DNA from: an uncultured Muribaculaceae bacterium
GTDB taxonomy: Bacteria > Bacteroidota > Bacteroidia > Bacteroidales > Muribaculaceae
DNA length: 62,431 nucleotides
Reading direction: 5' to 3'
Assembly (NCBI GenBank): GCA_902494515.1
Contig: CABUTS010000008.1
Coordinates: 1-62,431 of the forward strand
The position numbers and the translations under genes are program-made. The notes beneath the pieces are model-generated. The model was not told where the DNA came from. It saw only the letters and a program-made list of their open reading frames with translations, and did no database searches. Below are positions 54,671 to 62,431 of this stretch, in pieces (position 1 is the stretch's first letter; the number at the start of each line of letters is the position of its first letter).

Positions 54671-55246
54671 TCAGTCGCTGACTGCTTCGAAATAGCGGAC
54701 GTTGTAAAGATAAGGGATTACCTGGGAAATTTCGCTGGAGAGACCGAGCTGCGATTTGATGACGAGGTTTACCTCACATTCGTAGCCGAGGAAGTCGATG
54801 GGGCGCTGCAGGCCGGAACCCCACTGCGAGGAGCTGCTGAGGGTGTAATTGCCGTAGCGGAACGAGGAGTTGCCCGAGAGCATGTTCTCGGAATTGCCCT
54901 GACCTGAGCCGAGTTCGCCGGTAGCGGCATACTCGGTGAGGCTGTAGCGGGTGAAGCGGAAGAACACCTGAGCGTCGGCCTTCACGCGTTTGTCGGAACC
55001 GGGGTTGAGTACCTGCATGTAGACGTTATTATCCTCATCCACAAGGTAATAGGGTGCATTCGGACCGACCTCGAAAACGGAGTCTTCGGGAATCTCAAGA
55101 TACACATTCTGATCGGCCAGGAAGGCGTTGACCGCTTTGGTTTCGTCGGAGAGGAGTTCGGCGTAGCTTTTGGTGTCGGAGCATGCCGAGAAAAAGAGGC
55201 AGAGGGCACCTGCTGCGGCAGCGAGATATGTCTTTAAAAGTGTCAT
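54671..55246 (-). CDS. DUF4827 lipoprotein (FKBP-like)
   Basis: The 191-residue protein has a lipobox (LFFSAC, Cys near residue 22). SYAELLSDETKAVNAFLADQNV and the beta-rich remainder, with VFFRFTRYSLTEYA and RPIDFLGYECEVNLVIKSQLG, follow the DUF4827 pattern, which is distantly related to FKBP-type prolyl isomerases. Anchored in the envelope; activity unproven. It sits 28 nt after nrnA and 39 nt before glmM. Confidence 0.85.
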   Translation of the reverse strand: MTLLKTYLAAAAGALCLFFSACSDTKSYAELLSDETKAVNAFLADQNVYLEIPEDSVFEVGPNAPYYLVDEDNNVYMQVLNPGSDKRVKADAQVFFRFTRYSLTEYAATGELGSGQGNSENMLSGNSSFRYGNYTLSSSSQWGSGLQRPIDFLGYECEVNLVIKSQLGLSSEISQVIPYLYNVRYFEAVSD

Positions 55247-55274
55247 CGTTTGGAATTTTGAATCAGGAGAGGAT

Positions 55275-56324
55275 TTATTTTTGAGCCTGTCCGGCGACCG
55301 CGGGGAGGTATTTGTCGAACTCGGGCATCGCCTTTTTCAGCGTTTCAACGGCCTCTTCGAGGGTGCCGTAAAATTCGCCGCCGGCAGCGTTGAGGTGACC
55401 GCCGCCGTTGAAAAATTGCGAGCACATAAGGTTGACGGGGAAGTCCCCCTTGCTGCGCATGGAAATCTTGATGTAGTCGGCCTCCTCGCGCAGGAATACC
55501 GAGTAGGTTACGTCGGGGCAGGTCAGCGGTTTGTTGACCAGATCTTCGGTGTCACCCTTCTGGTAGTGGTAATGGTTGAGCTCGTCGCGGGTCAGGGTAA
55601 TCATAGCCGCGCGGTGCCCGGAGAAGTACTCCATGCGTTCGCAGAGCGCGAATCCATTGAGCATCAGGCGGTTGATTGAATTTGTGAAGTATGCAGTGCG
55701 GTAGATTTCGTCCTTGTTTATACCCTTCTCGATCAGCCGGGCGATAATCTGGTAGAGTTTGGGGTCGTTGGAGTTGTAGGAAAAATTGCCTGTGTCGGTC
55801 ATCATGCCGGTGTAGATGCAGGTGGCTGCCTCCTTGTCGATAGCGGCTTCCAGTCCGAGAGCTTCGAGCACCAGATATATCAGGGCAGAGGTGGAGGAGA
55901 TGTCGGGGTGCGAAATCACGATGTCCGGAAAGTCGGAGGGGTCGAGATGATGGTCGATCATCACCTTTTTTGCCTTCGAGGCCAGGAGCCATGGCGCCAC
56001 GAGGTCCACGCGCTTGGAGTCGTTGTAGTCGAGGCAGAAAATCAGGTCGGCGTCGGCCAGGTCGCGTTTGGCGAACTCCTCGAAGCGGCTGAAAACCTCG
56101 ATGTGGTCGGCACCCGGGAGGAACATCAGATATTTCGGGGGAGTGTCGGGCGTGATGAACCGGGCGTCCTTGCTGAGGTTCCGGAGGACGCGCTGCAGAC
56201 CGAGCGACGATCCCATGGCATCACCGTCGGGCGAGATGTGGCAAGTGATCACAATCTTCCGGGCCTGCTGGATGAGCGACCGGAGGTTGCGGATTGTGTT
56301 TTGCGATATGAAATTTTTAGGCAT
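55275..56324 (-). CDS. nrnA: DHH/DHHA1 phosphoesterase, NrnA-like (oligoribonuclease/pAp phosphatase)
   Basis: The 349-residue cytoplasmic enzyme degrades very short RNA and dephosphorylates pAp. The DHH core has CHISPDGDAMGSSLGL (near 31-46), the FCLDYNDSKRVD Asp, the namesake MIDHHLDPSDFPD and a GMMTDTGNFSYNS segment. The DHHA1 domain carries GGGHLNAAGGEFYG. Start at 56324 (MPKNF) is preferred; an ATG two codons earlier at 56330 is also in frame. A TAACTTTG box ends 16 bp before that ATG, so the leader is very short. Probably first gene of nrnA-DUF4827-glmM. Confidence 0.92.
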   Translation of the reverse strand: MPKNFISQNTIRNLRSLIQQARKIVITCHISPDGDAMGSSLGLQRVLRNLSKDARFITPDTPPKYLMFLPGADHIEVFSRFEEFAKRDLADADLIFCLDYNDSKRVDLVAPWLLASKAKKVMIDHHLDPSDFPDIVISHPDISSTSALIYLVLEALGLEAAIDKEAATCIYTGMMTDTGNFSYNSNDPKLYQIIARLIEKGINKDEIYRTAYFTNSINRLMLNGFALCERMEYFSGHRAAMITLTRDELNHYHYQKGDTEDLVNKPLTCPDVTYSVFLREEADYIKISMRSKGDFPVNLMCSQFFNGGGHLNAAGGEFYGTLEEAVETLKKAMPEFDKYLPAVAGQAQK

Positions 56325-56339
56325 CAGCATAATCAGCTA

Positions 56340-56347
56340 CAAAGTTA
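56340..56347 (-). promoter_or_regulatory. -7 box for nrnA
   Basis: TAACTTTG on the minus strand (56347-56340) fits TAnnTTTG, embedded in TTTCCGTAACTTTGTAG, a 17-mer also found at the menD start. A -33 TTTG is missing. Confidence 0.55.
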
Positions 56348-56381
56348 CGGAAAAATGCTGAAACTGCCGCAATCGGGGCCT

Positions 56382-57551
56382 TTAAAAATTTCTAATCCGC
56401 GAATTTTCCGGGATTTTCGGAGATAGTATTGATAATAAAGTGGCGGCTTTGGCGGAGGATTCCTCGAATTCATCGGCGGGAACGGAATCGGGTGTGATGC
56501 CGCCGCCGGCGTGCAGGAGGCTGCGGCCGGTGCCGTCGGTGGCGATCTGGGCTGAGCGGAGGTTGACGAAGGCGTCGAAACGGTCGGGGGTCCTTACGGC
56601 AATAAAACCGCCGTAGCAGCGTCGGGAACCCTTTTCGTAGGTTGTGATGTCGCGGATGGCGTCGTCGGTTGGAGTGCCGCAGAGCGCCGGGGTCGGGTTG
56701 ATGTTGTCGATGATCGTTTTAATCGCCTGAGGGTCAAGGGAATTGAAGCGACCGCCGATATGGCGGCAGATATGCTGGATTTTGCCGTAATTAACCGTTT
56801 CAGGCTCCGAAATCGTGTATTCAAGCCCTATTGCCTTGAAGCACGAGGCGAAGAAATTGACCACGAAGTTGTTTTCGCGGATATTTTTTTCGTCCCAGGG
56901 TTGGGTCACGGTATGCTTATCGGGTCTTCCTCCGGAACCGGATTCTTCCCCTGACCCGGATTCTTCACTGGTGGCTTGGGGAGTCGGGCGCGTTCCGGCT
57001 AAAGCCATGGTCCGGAATGTTCCGTGAACGAGGTCGGCGGAGAGGAGTATTTCGGGGGTGGAGCCGAGCCAGCACCCCGTGGACGGGTGATAATAGAGGA
57101 AGCCGAAGGTGTCCGGGAAACGGTCGAAGAGGGTTTCGGCGGCATCGGAAATGTCAAGGTCCGGATTTCGGGCGGCGATGATTCGGGAGAAGACGGTTTT
57201 GCCGTTGCGCCGACGGCAGTTGCTGATGACGGCTTTCACCGCCTCGAGATAGTTCTCTTTCGTCAGAACCTGATCCTGGGCGAAATCAGCGTCGGCATCC
57301 GGCTTTGGGATGGGGGTAATTTCGGCTTTCAAAAACTCTTGTGGCGGAATCATGTCCCTGATGACCAGACGGTTTTCGTAAGGTTCCAGCCACGGTCCGA
57401 TTTCAAAAACAAGATCTGAAGCCGGCATTGACTGGCGCCCGTCATCGGCTAAAAAACGTAGCTCTGTGCTTCCCGGAAAACGGAAGCAAGCAAAAGGCAC
57501 TCCTCGGGAGAGCGCCTTTCGGATAGCTGTTTTGATTGCCGGGGTAAACAT
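56382..57551 (-). CDS. menF: Isochorismate synthase
   Basis: The 389-residue chorismate-utilising enzyme converts chorismate to isochorismate, the entry to menaquinone. A weakly conserved N-terminal third is followed by the chorismate-binding domain: KTVFSRIIAARNPDL, FLYYHPSTGCWLGSTPEILL, MALAGTRP, and a C-terminal TPALCGTPTDDAIRDI...RRCYGGFIAVRTPD. The Gly/Glu-rich insert SEESGSGEESGSGG near residues 205-220 is unusual for the family. The start at 57551 sits at the edge of a tandem array copied from the end of rimO. It is well separated from menDBCE. Confidence 0.9.
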   Translation of the reverse strand: MFTPAIKTAIRKALSRGVPFACFRFPGSTELRFLADDGRQSMPASDLVFEIGPWLEPYENRLVIRDMIPPQEFLKAEITPIPKPDADADFAQDQVLTKENYLEAVKAVISNCRRRNGKTVFSRIIAARNPDLDISDAAETLFDRFPDTFGFLYYHPSTGCWLGSTPEILLSADLVHGTFRTMALAGTRPTPQATSEESGSGEESGSGGRPDKHTVTQPWDEKNIRENNFVVNFFASCFKAIGLEYTISEPETVNYGKIQHICRHIGGRFNSLDPQAIKTIIDNINPTPALCGTPTDDAIRDITTYEKGSRRCYGGFIAVRTPDRFDAFVNLRSAQIATDGTGRSLLHAGGGITPDSVPADEFEESSAKAATLLSILSPKIPENSRIRNF

Positions 57552-57605
57552 ATTATATCGGTTCGGCGAATTATATCGGTTCGACGATTTATACAGGTTC
57601 AGCGA
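57552..57605 (-). repeat. Three 18-bp tandem copies of the rimO 3' end
   Basis: Units occupy 57552-57569, 57570-57587 and 57588-57605 with an exact 18-bp period. The rightmost holds the last rimO codons (Ala-Glu-Pro-Val) and stop. The other two read as (Ala/Val)-Glu-Pro-Ile-stop on the same strand and run into the menF ATG. Confidence 0.9.
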
Positions 57606-58887
57606 TGAGCTCGAAGGGGAGGGCTTCAAGGATTTTTACGCTGACGATGTCGCCCGGTTTGAGGTCGCGGTTCTTGCGGACCATCACCTCGGGATCGACC
57701 TCGGGGGAATCGAATTCGGTTCGCCCGACATAGAATTCCTCCTCCTCGGAGTCGATAAGTACGTCGAAGGTTTTGCCGACTTTTTCCTGCTGGATTTCGA
57801 GGGAAATTTCCTCCTGAAGGGCCATAAGGCGGTCGAGACGTTGCTGTTTGACCTCTTCGGGGATTGCGTCGGGGAGATTTTCGGCGGCGTAAGTGCCCTC
57901 CTCCTCGCAATAGGCGAAGGCGCCCATGCGTTCGAAACGCTGCTCGCGCACGAAGTCGAGCAGCTGCTGGAAATCCTCCTCGGTTTCGCCCGGGAAGCCG
58001 ACCATCAGGGTGGTGCGGATATGGATGCCGGGGACCTCCCGGCGTATGCGGTCAAGCAGTTCGCGGGTCTCGGCGGCGGTGATGTGGCGGCGCATGGCCG
58101 TCAGTACGTTGTCGGAGATGTGCTGGAGGGCGATGTCGAGATAACGGCACACGTTCGGACGGCGCCGCATCACCTCGAGTACGTCGTAAGGGAACTCGGC
58201 GGGATAGGCGTAATGGAGGCGGATCCGTTCGATTCCCTCGACGTCGGCCATGCGGTCAATCAGCTCTGCAAGAGCCAATTTGCCATACAAATCTTTGCCA
58301 TAGCTCGATAAATCCTGGGCAATGACATTCAGCTCCCAGACTCCGGCGGCGGCGAGTTTGCGGGCCTCATCCAGAATCTCTTCGATGGGGCGGGAATGAT
58401 GGCGTCCGGTAATCAGCGGAATGGCGCAAAAGGCGCAGAAACGGTTGCAACCCTCCGAAATCTTGAGGTATGCGAAGTGCGACGGTGTGGTGATTTTGCG
58501 GTCGTAGGGGCGCTCGCGCTTCTCGGACTGCAGCATATCATCTACGAGGCCGTCCCAGTCGAATTTGCCGTAAAACCGGTCGACTTCGGGAATCTCCTGC
58601 TTCAGCTCCTCTCGGTAACGTTCGGAAAGACAGCCCATTACATAGAGCTGCCGGAGGTCGCCGCTGCGCTTGGCCCCGCAGAACTCCAGGATGGTGTTGA
58701 CGGATTCCTCCTTGGCGTCGCCGATGAAGCCGCAGGTGTTGATGATGACTACGTCGGTCGGCTTCTCGGACTGGTGATAGGCCTCGAAACCGGCGTCGGA
58801 GAGCATCTTCAGCACCCGTTCGGAATCTACGAGGTTCTTGGAGCAGCCGAGAGTGATGACGTTGACCGTTGTAACTTTCTTTGCCAC
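57589..58887 (-). CDS. rimO: Ribosomal protein S12 methylthiotransferase RimO
   Basis: The 432-residue radical-SAM enzyme adds a methylthio group to Asp of ribosomal protein S12. The N-terminal UPF0004 domain has TLGCSKNLVDSE, INTCGFIGDAKEES and YVMGCLSERY for the auxiliary 4Fe-4S cluster. The radical-SAM CxxxCxxC is in SEGCNRFCAFCAIP (near 150-163). The TRAM domain closes the protein. MiaB would show a different TRAM region, and the SKNLVDSE motif favours RimO. It is 6 nt after ftsY and directly upstream of menF. Confidence 0.95.
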   Translation of the reverse strand: MAKKVTTVNVITLGCSKNLVDSERVLKMLSDAGFEAYHQSEKPTDVVIINTCGFIGDAKEESVNTILEFCGAKRSGDLRQLYVMGCLSERYREELKQEIPEVDRFYGKFDWDGLVDDMLQSEKRERPYDRKITTPSHFAYLKISEGCNRFCAFCAIPLITGRHHSRPIEEILDEARKLAAAGVWELNVIAQDLSSYGKDLYGKLALAELIDRMADVEGIERIRLHYAYPAEFPYDVLEVMRRRPNVCRYLDIALQHISDNVLTAMRRHITAAETRELLDRIRREVPGIHIRTTLMVGFPGETEEDFQQLLDFVREQRFERMGAFAYCEEEGTYAAENLPDAIPEEVKQQRLDRLMALQEEISLEIQQEKVGKTFDVLIDSEEEEFYVGRTEFDSPEVDPEVMVRKNRDLKPGDIVSVKILEALPFELIAEPV

Positions 58888-58893
58888 AGCTGC

Positions 58894-59865
58894 TTATTTA
58901 AGTTCTTTCTCGCCGAAAAGCGATTTCACGAAGGCCTCCTTGTGGAACACCTGGAGGTCGTTGATGCCTTCGCCGAGACCGATATATTTCACGGGAATCT
59001 TGAACTGGTCGGAGATGCCGATTACGACGCCACCTTTAGCGGTGCCGTCCAGCTTGGTGATTGCCAGCTCGTTGACGGAAGTGGCGGCCACAAACTGGCG
59101 GGCCTGCTCGAAGGCGTTCTGTCCGGTGGAACCGTCGAGAACCAGGAGCACTTCGTGGGGGGCGTCGGGCACGATTTTCTGCATGACGTTGCGGATTTTG
59201 GTCAGCTCGTCCATCAGCCCCTTCTTGTTGTGCAGACGTCCGGCGGTGTCGATGATCACCACGTCGATGTCGTTGGCTTTGGCCGACTGCAGGGTGTCGA
59301 AAGCCACGGCGGCGGGGTCGGCGCCGAGTTTCTGCTTCACTACGGGGACTCCGGCACGTTCGCCCCAGATGTCGAGCTGCTCTACGGCGGCGGCGCGGAA
59401 GGTGTCGGCAGCCCCGAGCATCACTTTGTTTCCGGCGGCTTTGAAACGCGCGGCGAGTTTGCCGATAGTGGTGGTCTTGCCGACGCCGTTGACGCCCACC
59501 ACCATGATTACATGGGGCTTATGTGTCTTGGGTACGGTGAAGTCTTCTTCGGTAGACTCGTTGTTGTTCTCGGCAAGCATCTCGCAGATTTCTTCGCAGA
59601 GAAGGTTGTTGAGTTCCGAAGAGTTGACATATTTGTCGCGGGCAACGCGTTTTTCGATGCGGTCGATAATCTTCAGGGTGGTGTCGACGCCGACGTCTGA
59701 GGTCACGAACACCTCCTCGAGGTTGTCGAGCACTTCGTCGTCGATCTTCGATTTACCTGCGATTGCGTGGGTGAGTTTCGAGAAAAAGCCCTGTTTGGTG
59801 CGGTCAAGACCGTTGTCGAGGGTTTGTTTCTCCTCCTTTGAGAAAAGTTTTTTGAAAAATCCCAT
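58894..59865 (-). CDS. ftsY: Signal recognition particle receptor FtsY
   Basis: The 323-residue SRP-type GTPase docks ribosome-SRP complexes at the membrane. The N domain (about 1-110) has MGFFKKLFSKEEKQTL, which lacks the long acidic A domain of E. coli, as usual in Bacteroidota. The G domain has GVNGVGKTTTIGKL (G1, 124-137), VIIDTAGRLHNKK (G3) and ITKLDGTAKGGVVIG (G4). The start at 59865 is set by the conserved GFF; upstream frame extension overlaps pyrD. It lies 25 nt after pyrD. Confidence 0.97.
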   Translation of the reverse strand: MGFFKKLFSKEEKQTLDNGLDRTKQGFFSKLTHAIAGKSKIDDEVLDNLEEVFVTSDVGVDTTLKIIDRIEKRVARDKYVNSSELNNLLCEEICEMLAENNNESTEEDFTVPKTHKPHVIMVVGVNGVGKTTTIGKLAARFKAAGNKVMLGAADTFRAAAVEQLDIWGERAGVPVVKQKLGADPAAVAFDTLQSAKANDIDVVIIDTAGRLHNKKGLMDELTKIRNVMQKIVPDAPHEVLLVLDGSTGQNAFEQARQFVAATSVNELAITKLDGTAKGGVVIGISDQFKIPVKYIGLGEGINDLQVFHKEAFVKSLFGEKELK

Positions 59866-59890
59866 TGGATATTTTGGAGTTATTATTAGC

Positions 59891-60823
59891 TTAGATTTCG
59901 CCGACAATCTCGTTGATGTCGCGGACGCCATGGCGCACGCACCAGTCTGAAATCCAGTCGATTGCCTCGACGGTGACAGCCGGGTTGATGAAATTGGCGG
60001 TGCCGATTTCAACGGCGCGGGCTCCGGCGAGCATGAATTCGATGACGTCGCGGCCGCATGAGATGCCTCCGAGGCCGACAACCGGAATCTTCACGGCTTT
60101 GGCGGTCTGCCAGACCATCCGGACTGCTACGGGGCGCACGGCTGCGCCGGAGAGTCCGCCGGTGATGGTGGAGAGGCAGGGGCGGCGGCGTTCTACATCT
60201 ACGGCCATGCCCATCAGGGTGTTGATGAGCGACACTGAGTCGGCACCTTCGGCTTCAACCGCTTTTGCGATGTCGGCGATGGAGGTTACATTGGGTGAGA
60301 GCTTTACAATCAGGGTCTTAGGCCAGGCTTTGCGGACTGCGGCGGTGACCGAGGCGGCTCCGTCGCAGGTGGTGCCGAAGGCCATGCCCCCTTGCTTGAC
60401 GTTGGGGCAGGAGATGTTGACCTCGATGGCGGGAATACCTTCAAGCGGAGCAAGTTTCTCGGCAACAGCTTCGTAATCAGCGATTTTAGCACCGGAAACA
60501 TTGACTAAGATGTTGGTTTTCAGGTCCTTGATGCGGGGGTAGATTTCGGATATGAAATGATCCACCCCTTTGTTCTGGAGGCCGACGGCGTTGAGCATCC
60601 CTGAAGGCGTTTCGGCCATGCGGGGGTAGGGGTTACCTTCGCGCGGCTCGAGGGTGGTACCCTTGACGATGAAACCGCCGAGCTTTTCGAGGTCGATGAA
60701 GTCGGCAAACTCCTCGCCGAAACCGAAGGTCCCGGAGGCGGTCATCACGGGGTTCTTGAGCTTCATTCCCGCGATTTCAACGGCCAGCGAAGGGGATATA
60801 TGTTTGTCTGATTCGAGATTCAT
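59891..60823 (-). CDS. pyrD: Dihydroorotate dehydrogenase B, catalytic subunit
   Basis: The 310-residue FMN-containing TIM-barrel enzyme oxidises dihydroorotate to orotate. Class 1B features are NPVMTASGTFGFGEEF, the catalytic Cys in IEVNISCPNVKQGGMAFG, LIVKLSPNVTSI, and the FMN-phosphate loops VVGLGGISCGRD and VEIGTANFINP. The companion subunit gene pyrK lies 54 nt upstream, as expected for the NAD-linked 1B type. Confidence 0.97.
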   Translation of the reverse strand: MNLESDKHISPSLAVEIAGMKLKNPVMTASGTFGFGEEFADFIDLEKLGGFIVKGTTLEPREGNPYPRMAETPSGMLNAVGLQNKGVDHFISEIYPRIKDLKTNILVNVSGAKIADYEAVAEKLAPLEGIPAIEVNISCPNVKQGGMAFGTTCDGAASVTAAVRKAWPKTLIVKLSPNVTSIADIAKAVEAEGADSVSLINTLMGMAVDVERRRPCLSTITGGLSGAAVRPVAVRMVWQTAKAVKIPVVGLGGISCGRDVIEFMLAGARAVEIGTANFINPAVTVEAIDWISDWCVRHGVRDINEIVGEI

Positions 60824-60877
60824 AGGAAAGCGTTTACAGGAAAACGTTAAAAAATCCCAAAGAAATTCCTGAAGGAG

Positions 60878-61663
60878 TTAAAGGTCCCAGAGGAGCAGGT
60901 CGGTGTTGAACACAGGGCCGTCGACACAGGCGCGGAGATTCCCTTTGAGCGTGGGTTCCACGCAGCAGAGGCAGGCGCCGAGGCCGCAGGCCATCAGGTT
61001 TTCGAGCGAAACTTCGCAGGGTGTCCCGGCGGCTTTCGCTTTTTTGGCCACACCGACCATCATCGGCTTTGGTCCGCAGCAGCAGATCAGGTCGAATTTC
61101 CGGTTGAAAACGGAGTGGTCGGCGGCGTAGCCTTTTTCGCCAGCCGAACCGTCGTCGGTGGCGAGCTCCACATTACCGATTGCGCGGAACTCATTGAGCA
61201 GCAGCAGTTCGGATTCGGTGCGGGCCGCCAGCAGGAACGTCGGCTGGCTGCCGGCTTCCTTCAGTCTCTTGCCGAAAAAGAGCAGCGGGGCTACGCCGAC
61301 GCCACCTCCGGCAAGCAGTACCGACTTCCCGGCTTCGGGAATGGAGAACTCATGGCCGAGCGGTCCGACGATGTTGACCGTGGAGCCCACGGGGAGGTCG
61401 CAGAGATGCTCGGAGCCTTCGCCGGCGCGGCGGATCAGCAGGGTCAGCTGCGCGGTCGCCGGGTCGTAATCGCAGATTGAAATCGGACGGCGGAGATATG
61501 TGGCGGGGGAGTTGTCGACTTTCACCTCAACAAACTGCCCGGGGAGCACCGCGAAGGTGTCCTCGGGAGTGGCAGACTGTGGGGGCAGCTGCAGCAGGAG
61601 CATGGTATAACGCTCCGACAGCCGGCGGTTCTCCTTGATGATGGTGTCGAGAAGATGTTTCAT
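60878..61663 (-). CDS. pyrK: Dihydroorotate dehydrogenase electron-transfer subunit
   Basis: The 261-residue protein passes electrons from dihydroorotate to NAD. The ferredoxin-reductase-like FAD domain (about 1-100) has YLRRPISICDYD, the NAD domain has LLAGGGVGVAPLLFFGKRL and FDLICCCGPKPMM, and the C-terminal 2Fe-2S site shows four Cys in LMACGLGACLCCVEP plus RACVDGPVF. It precedes pyrD. Confidence 0.96.
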   Translation of the reverse strand: MKHLLDTIIKENRRLSERYTMLLLQLPPQSATPEDTFAVLPGQFVEVKVDNSPATYLRRPISICDYDPATAQLTLLIRRAGEGSEHLCDLPVGSTVNIVGPLGHEFSIPEAGKSVLLAGGGVGVAPLLFFGKRLKEAGSQPTFLLAARTESELLLLNEFRAIGNVELATDDGSAGEKGYAADHSVFNRKFDLICCCGPKPMMVGVAKKAKAAGTPCEVSLENLMACGLGACLCCVEPTLKGNLRACVDGPVFNTDLLLWDL

Positions 61664-61668
61664 TTGAA

Positions 61669-62313
61669 TCAGAAGTAGTAGGCGGCGGTGACGGTCCAGA
61701 AGCGGTTCTTCATGTCGCCGAGGTTGGTGCCGTAGAGGGCATCGCCGCTCGAGGCTGCGTTGTTGAGACCGAGACCGTAGGAGGCGTGGAGCTGCAGGTG
61801 GTTGACCAGAACTAAACCGAAACCGAAGTTCCAGGCGAAGTCGAACTTCTTCTTGGTCAGCGCGTTGTCGGCGTTTTCCTTGGAGAGAAGGAACGAGAAG
61901 TCAGGACCGGTGGTGAGGAACGGAGTCACGAACTTGCCGATTACGGGGAGACCGAAGTCGTAGCGGAGGTTGATGGGGATTTCGATATAGTTGGTGTTGA
62001 CGTTGTATTTCTGGTAGGTATATTGTCCGGGATTGGAGGTTTCAATTTCCTCCTGAACACTGACGCTGCGGCGGGTGAACATCAGGGATGCGTCGAAGCC
62101 GAGGTTGACAACGGGGACGGTGAACTTGGTGGTCAGACCGGCGGTGAAGCCGCAGCGATTGCTTGAGTCGAACATGTCTTCGCTGAATTTGAAGGAGTTG
62201 ACGGTGACACCGCCCTTGACACCCCATTGGAAGCCACCGGCGGTGGCAGGGGTATAAAGGCCGAACAGAGTGCCGAAGAACAATACAGCGGCAAGAAGTT
62301 TGGTTGCTTTCAT
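61669..62313 (-). CDS. Outer-membrane beta-barrel (porin family) protein
   Basis: The 214-residue protein has a signal peptide (LLAAVLFFGTLFGLYTPATA, cleavage near residue 25). Alternating amphipathic strands follow: GGFQWGVKGGVTVNSF, YIEIPINLRYDFGL, FVTPFLTTGPDFSFLL, HLQLHASYGLGLNN and WTVTAAYYF with a terminal Phe. This is the OMP_b-brl/PorT-like family of small Bacteroidales barrels. Cargo unknown. It ends 5 nt before pyrK, so it may lead the transcript, although the functions look unrelated. Confidence 0.88.
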   Translation of the reverse strand: MKATKLLAAVLFFGTLFGLYTPATAGGFQWGVKGGVTVNSFKFSEDMFDSSNRCGFTAGLTTKFTVPVVNLGFDASLMFTRRSVSVQEEIETSNPGQYTYQKYNVNTNYIEIPINLRYDFGLPVIGKFVTPFLTTGPDFSFLLSKENADNALTKKKFDFAWNFGFGLVLVNHLQLHASYGLGLNNAASSGDALYGTNLGDMKNRFWTVTAAYYF

Positions 62314-62338
62314 AAGTATAGTGGAATGTAAATAATTG

Positions 62339-62346
62339 CAAATTTA
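62339..62346 (-). promoter_or_regulatory. Probable -7 box for the outer-membrane barrel gene
   Basis: TAAATTTG on the minus strand (62346-62339) fits TAnnTTTG, 26 bp before the ATG. A TTTG lies only 12 bp further upstream, so the -33 element is uncertain. The remaining bases to 62431 hold nothing recognisable. Confidence 0.45.
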
Positions 62347-62431
62347 CGCTTTTTTTCGCAAAATACCGCATAATCAGGCGGAAAAATAGCGGAGATAAGC
62401 AGCTTTAGTTTGCGGCGGGTATATGGGAGGG

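Overview
The window reads as a chromosomal segment of a Bacteroidota, almost certainly Bacteroidales. Four start regions carry the Bacteroidales vegetative promoter, TTTG-N19-21-TAnnTTTG (upstream of alaS, mtgA, the 11863 methyltransferase and an RNA at 24067). The gene content fits: a menaquinone operon, DUF3108, DUF4827, DUF4878, DUF1599 and PepSY-like families, SPII lipoproteins and a Phe-ended outer-membrane barrel. Most genes are GC-rich, which together with the content suggests a Muribaculaceae-like gut species. That family assignment is inference.

Layout. 1-7.3 kb (minus): hrpB fragment, mscS, a C11 peptidase lipoprotein, the GDP-fucose pair fcl-gmd, alaS. 7.3-10.3 kb: a MerR regulator, a repeat-rich gap, two tandem DUF3108 genes and a SecB-like protein. 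10.3-17.1 kb (mostly plus): mtgA, RNase P RNA (minus), a SpoU methyltransferase, radA, an M16 peptidase. 17.2-23.5 kb (minus): gltB, then cinA-tsaD. 23.5-24.7 kb: a large AT-rich gap with a well-formed promoter and strong hairpins (candidate ncRNA). 24.7-26.7 kb: ptb-buk. 26.9-31.5 kb (minus): menD-B-C-E. 31.6-49.1 kb (plus): DUF1599, a DoxX/MauE-like protein, tpiA, a SPOR protein, folE, dedA, rpe, a receiver/PPDK protein, a large coiled-coil protein with an AT-hook, an S9 peptidase, and a coupled membrane protein-miaA-secreted protein trio. 49.2-51.6 kb (minus): an AT-richer three-gene cassette plus a structured RNA, flanked by imperfect direct repeats. 51.6-62.4 kb (minus): PepSY-like lipoprotein, NlpC/P60 hydrolase, glmM, DUF4827, nrnA, menF, rimO, ftsY, pyrD, pyrK and an outer-membrane barrel.

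Functionally the segment is mostly housekeeping: menaquinone (menDBCE plus distant menF), cell wall (mtgA, glmM, NlpC/P60), tRNA modification and charging (alaS, tsaD, miaA), RNA processing (rnpB), pyrimidine synthesis (pyrD-pyrK), nitrogen assimilation (gltB) and butyryl-phosphate metabolism (ptb-buk).

The most unusual feature is not a gene. At least nine gene junctions or leaders carry short tandem duplications (14-35 bp units, 2-5 copies), each with its own unrelated unit. Several units are copies of the preceding gene's last codons and stop (rpe, buk, rimO, and more degenerately radA and mtgA). Two further genes show the same kind of duplication in frame at their N-termini. This looks like a genome-wide habit of duplicating sequence at gene boundaries. 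Other items to check are the repeat-flanked cassette at 49.1-51.6 kb, two candidate structured RNAs, and a MITE-like 13-bp inverted-repeat element at 7.8-8.0 kb.
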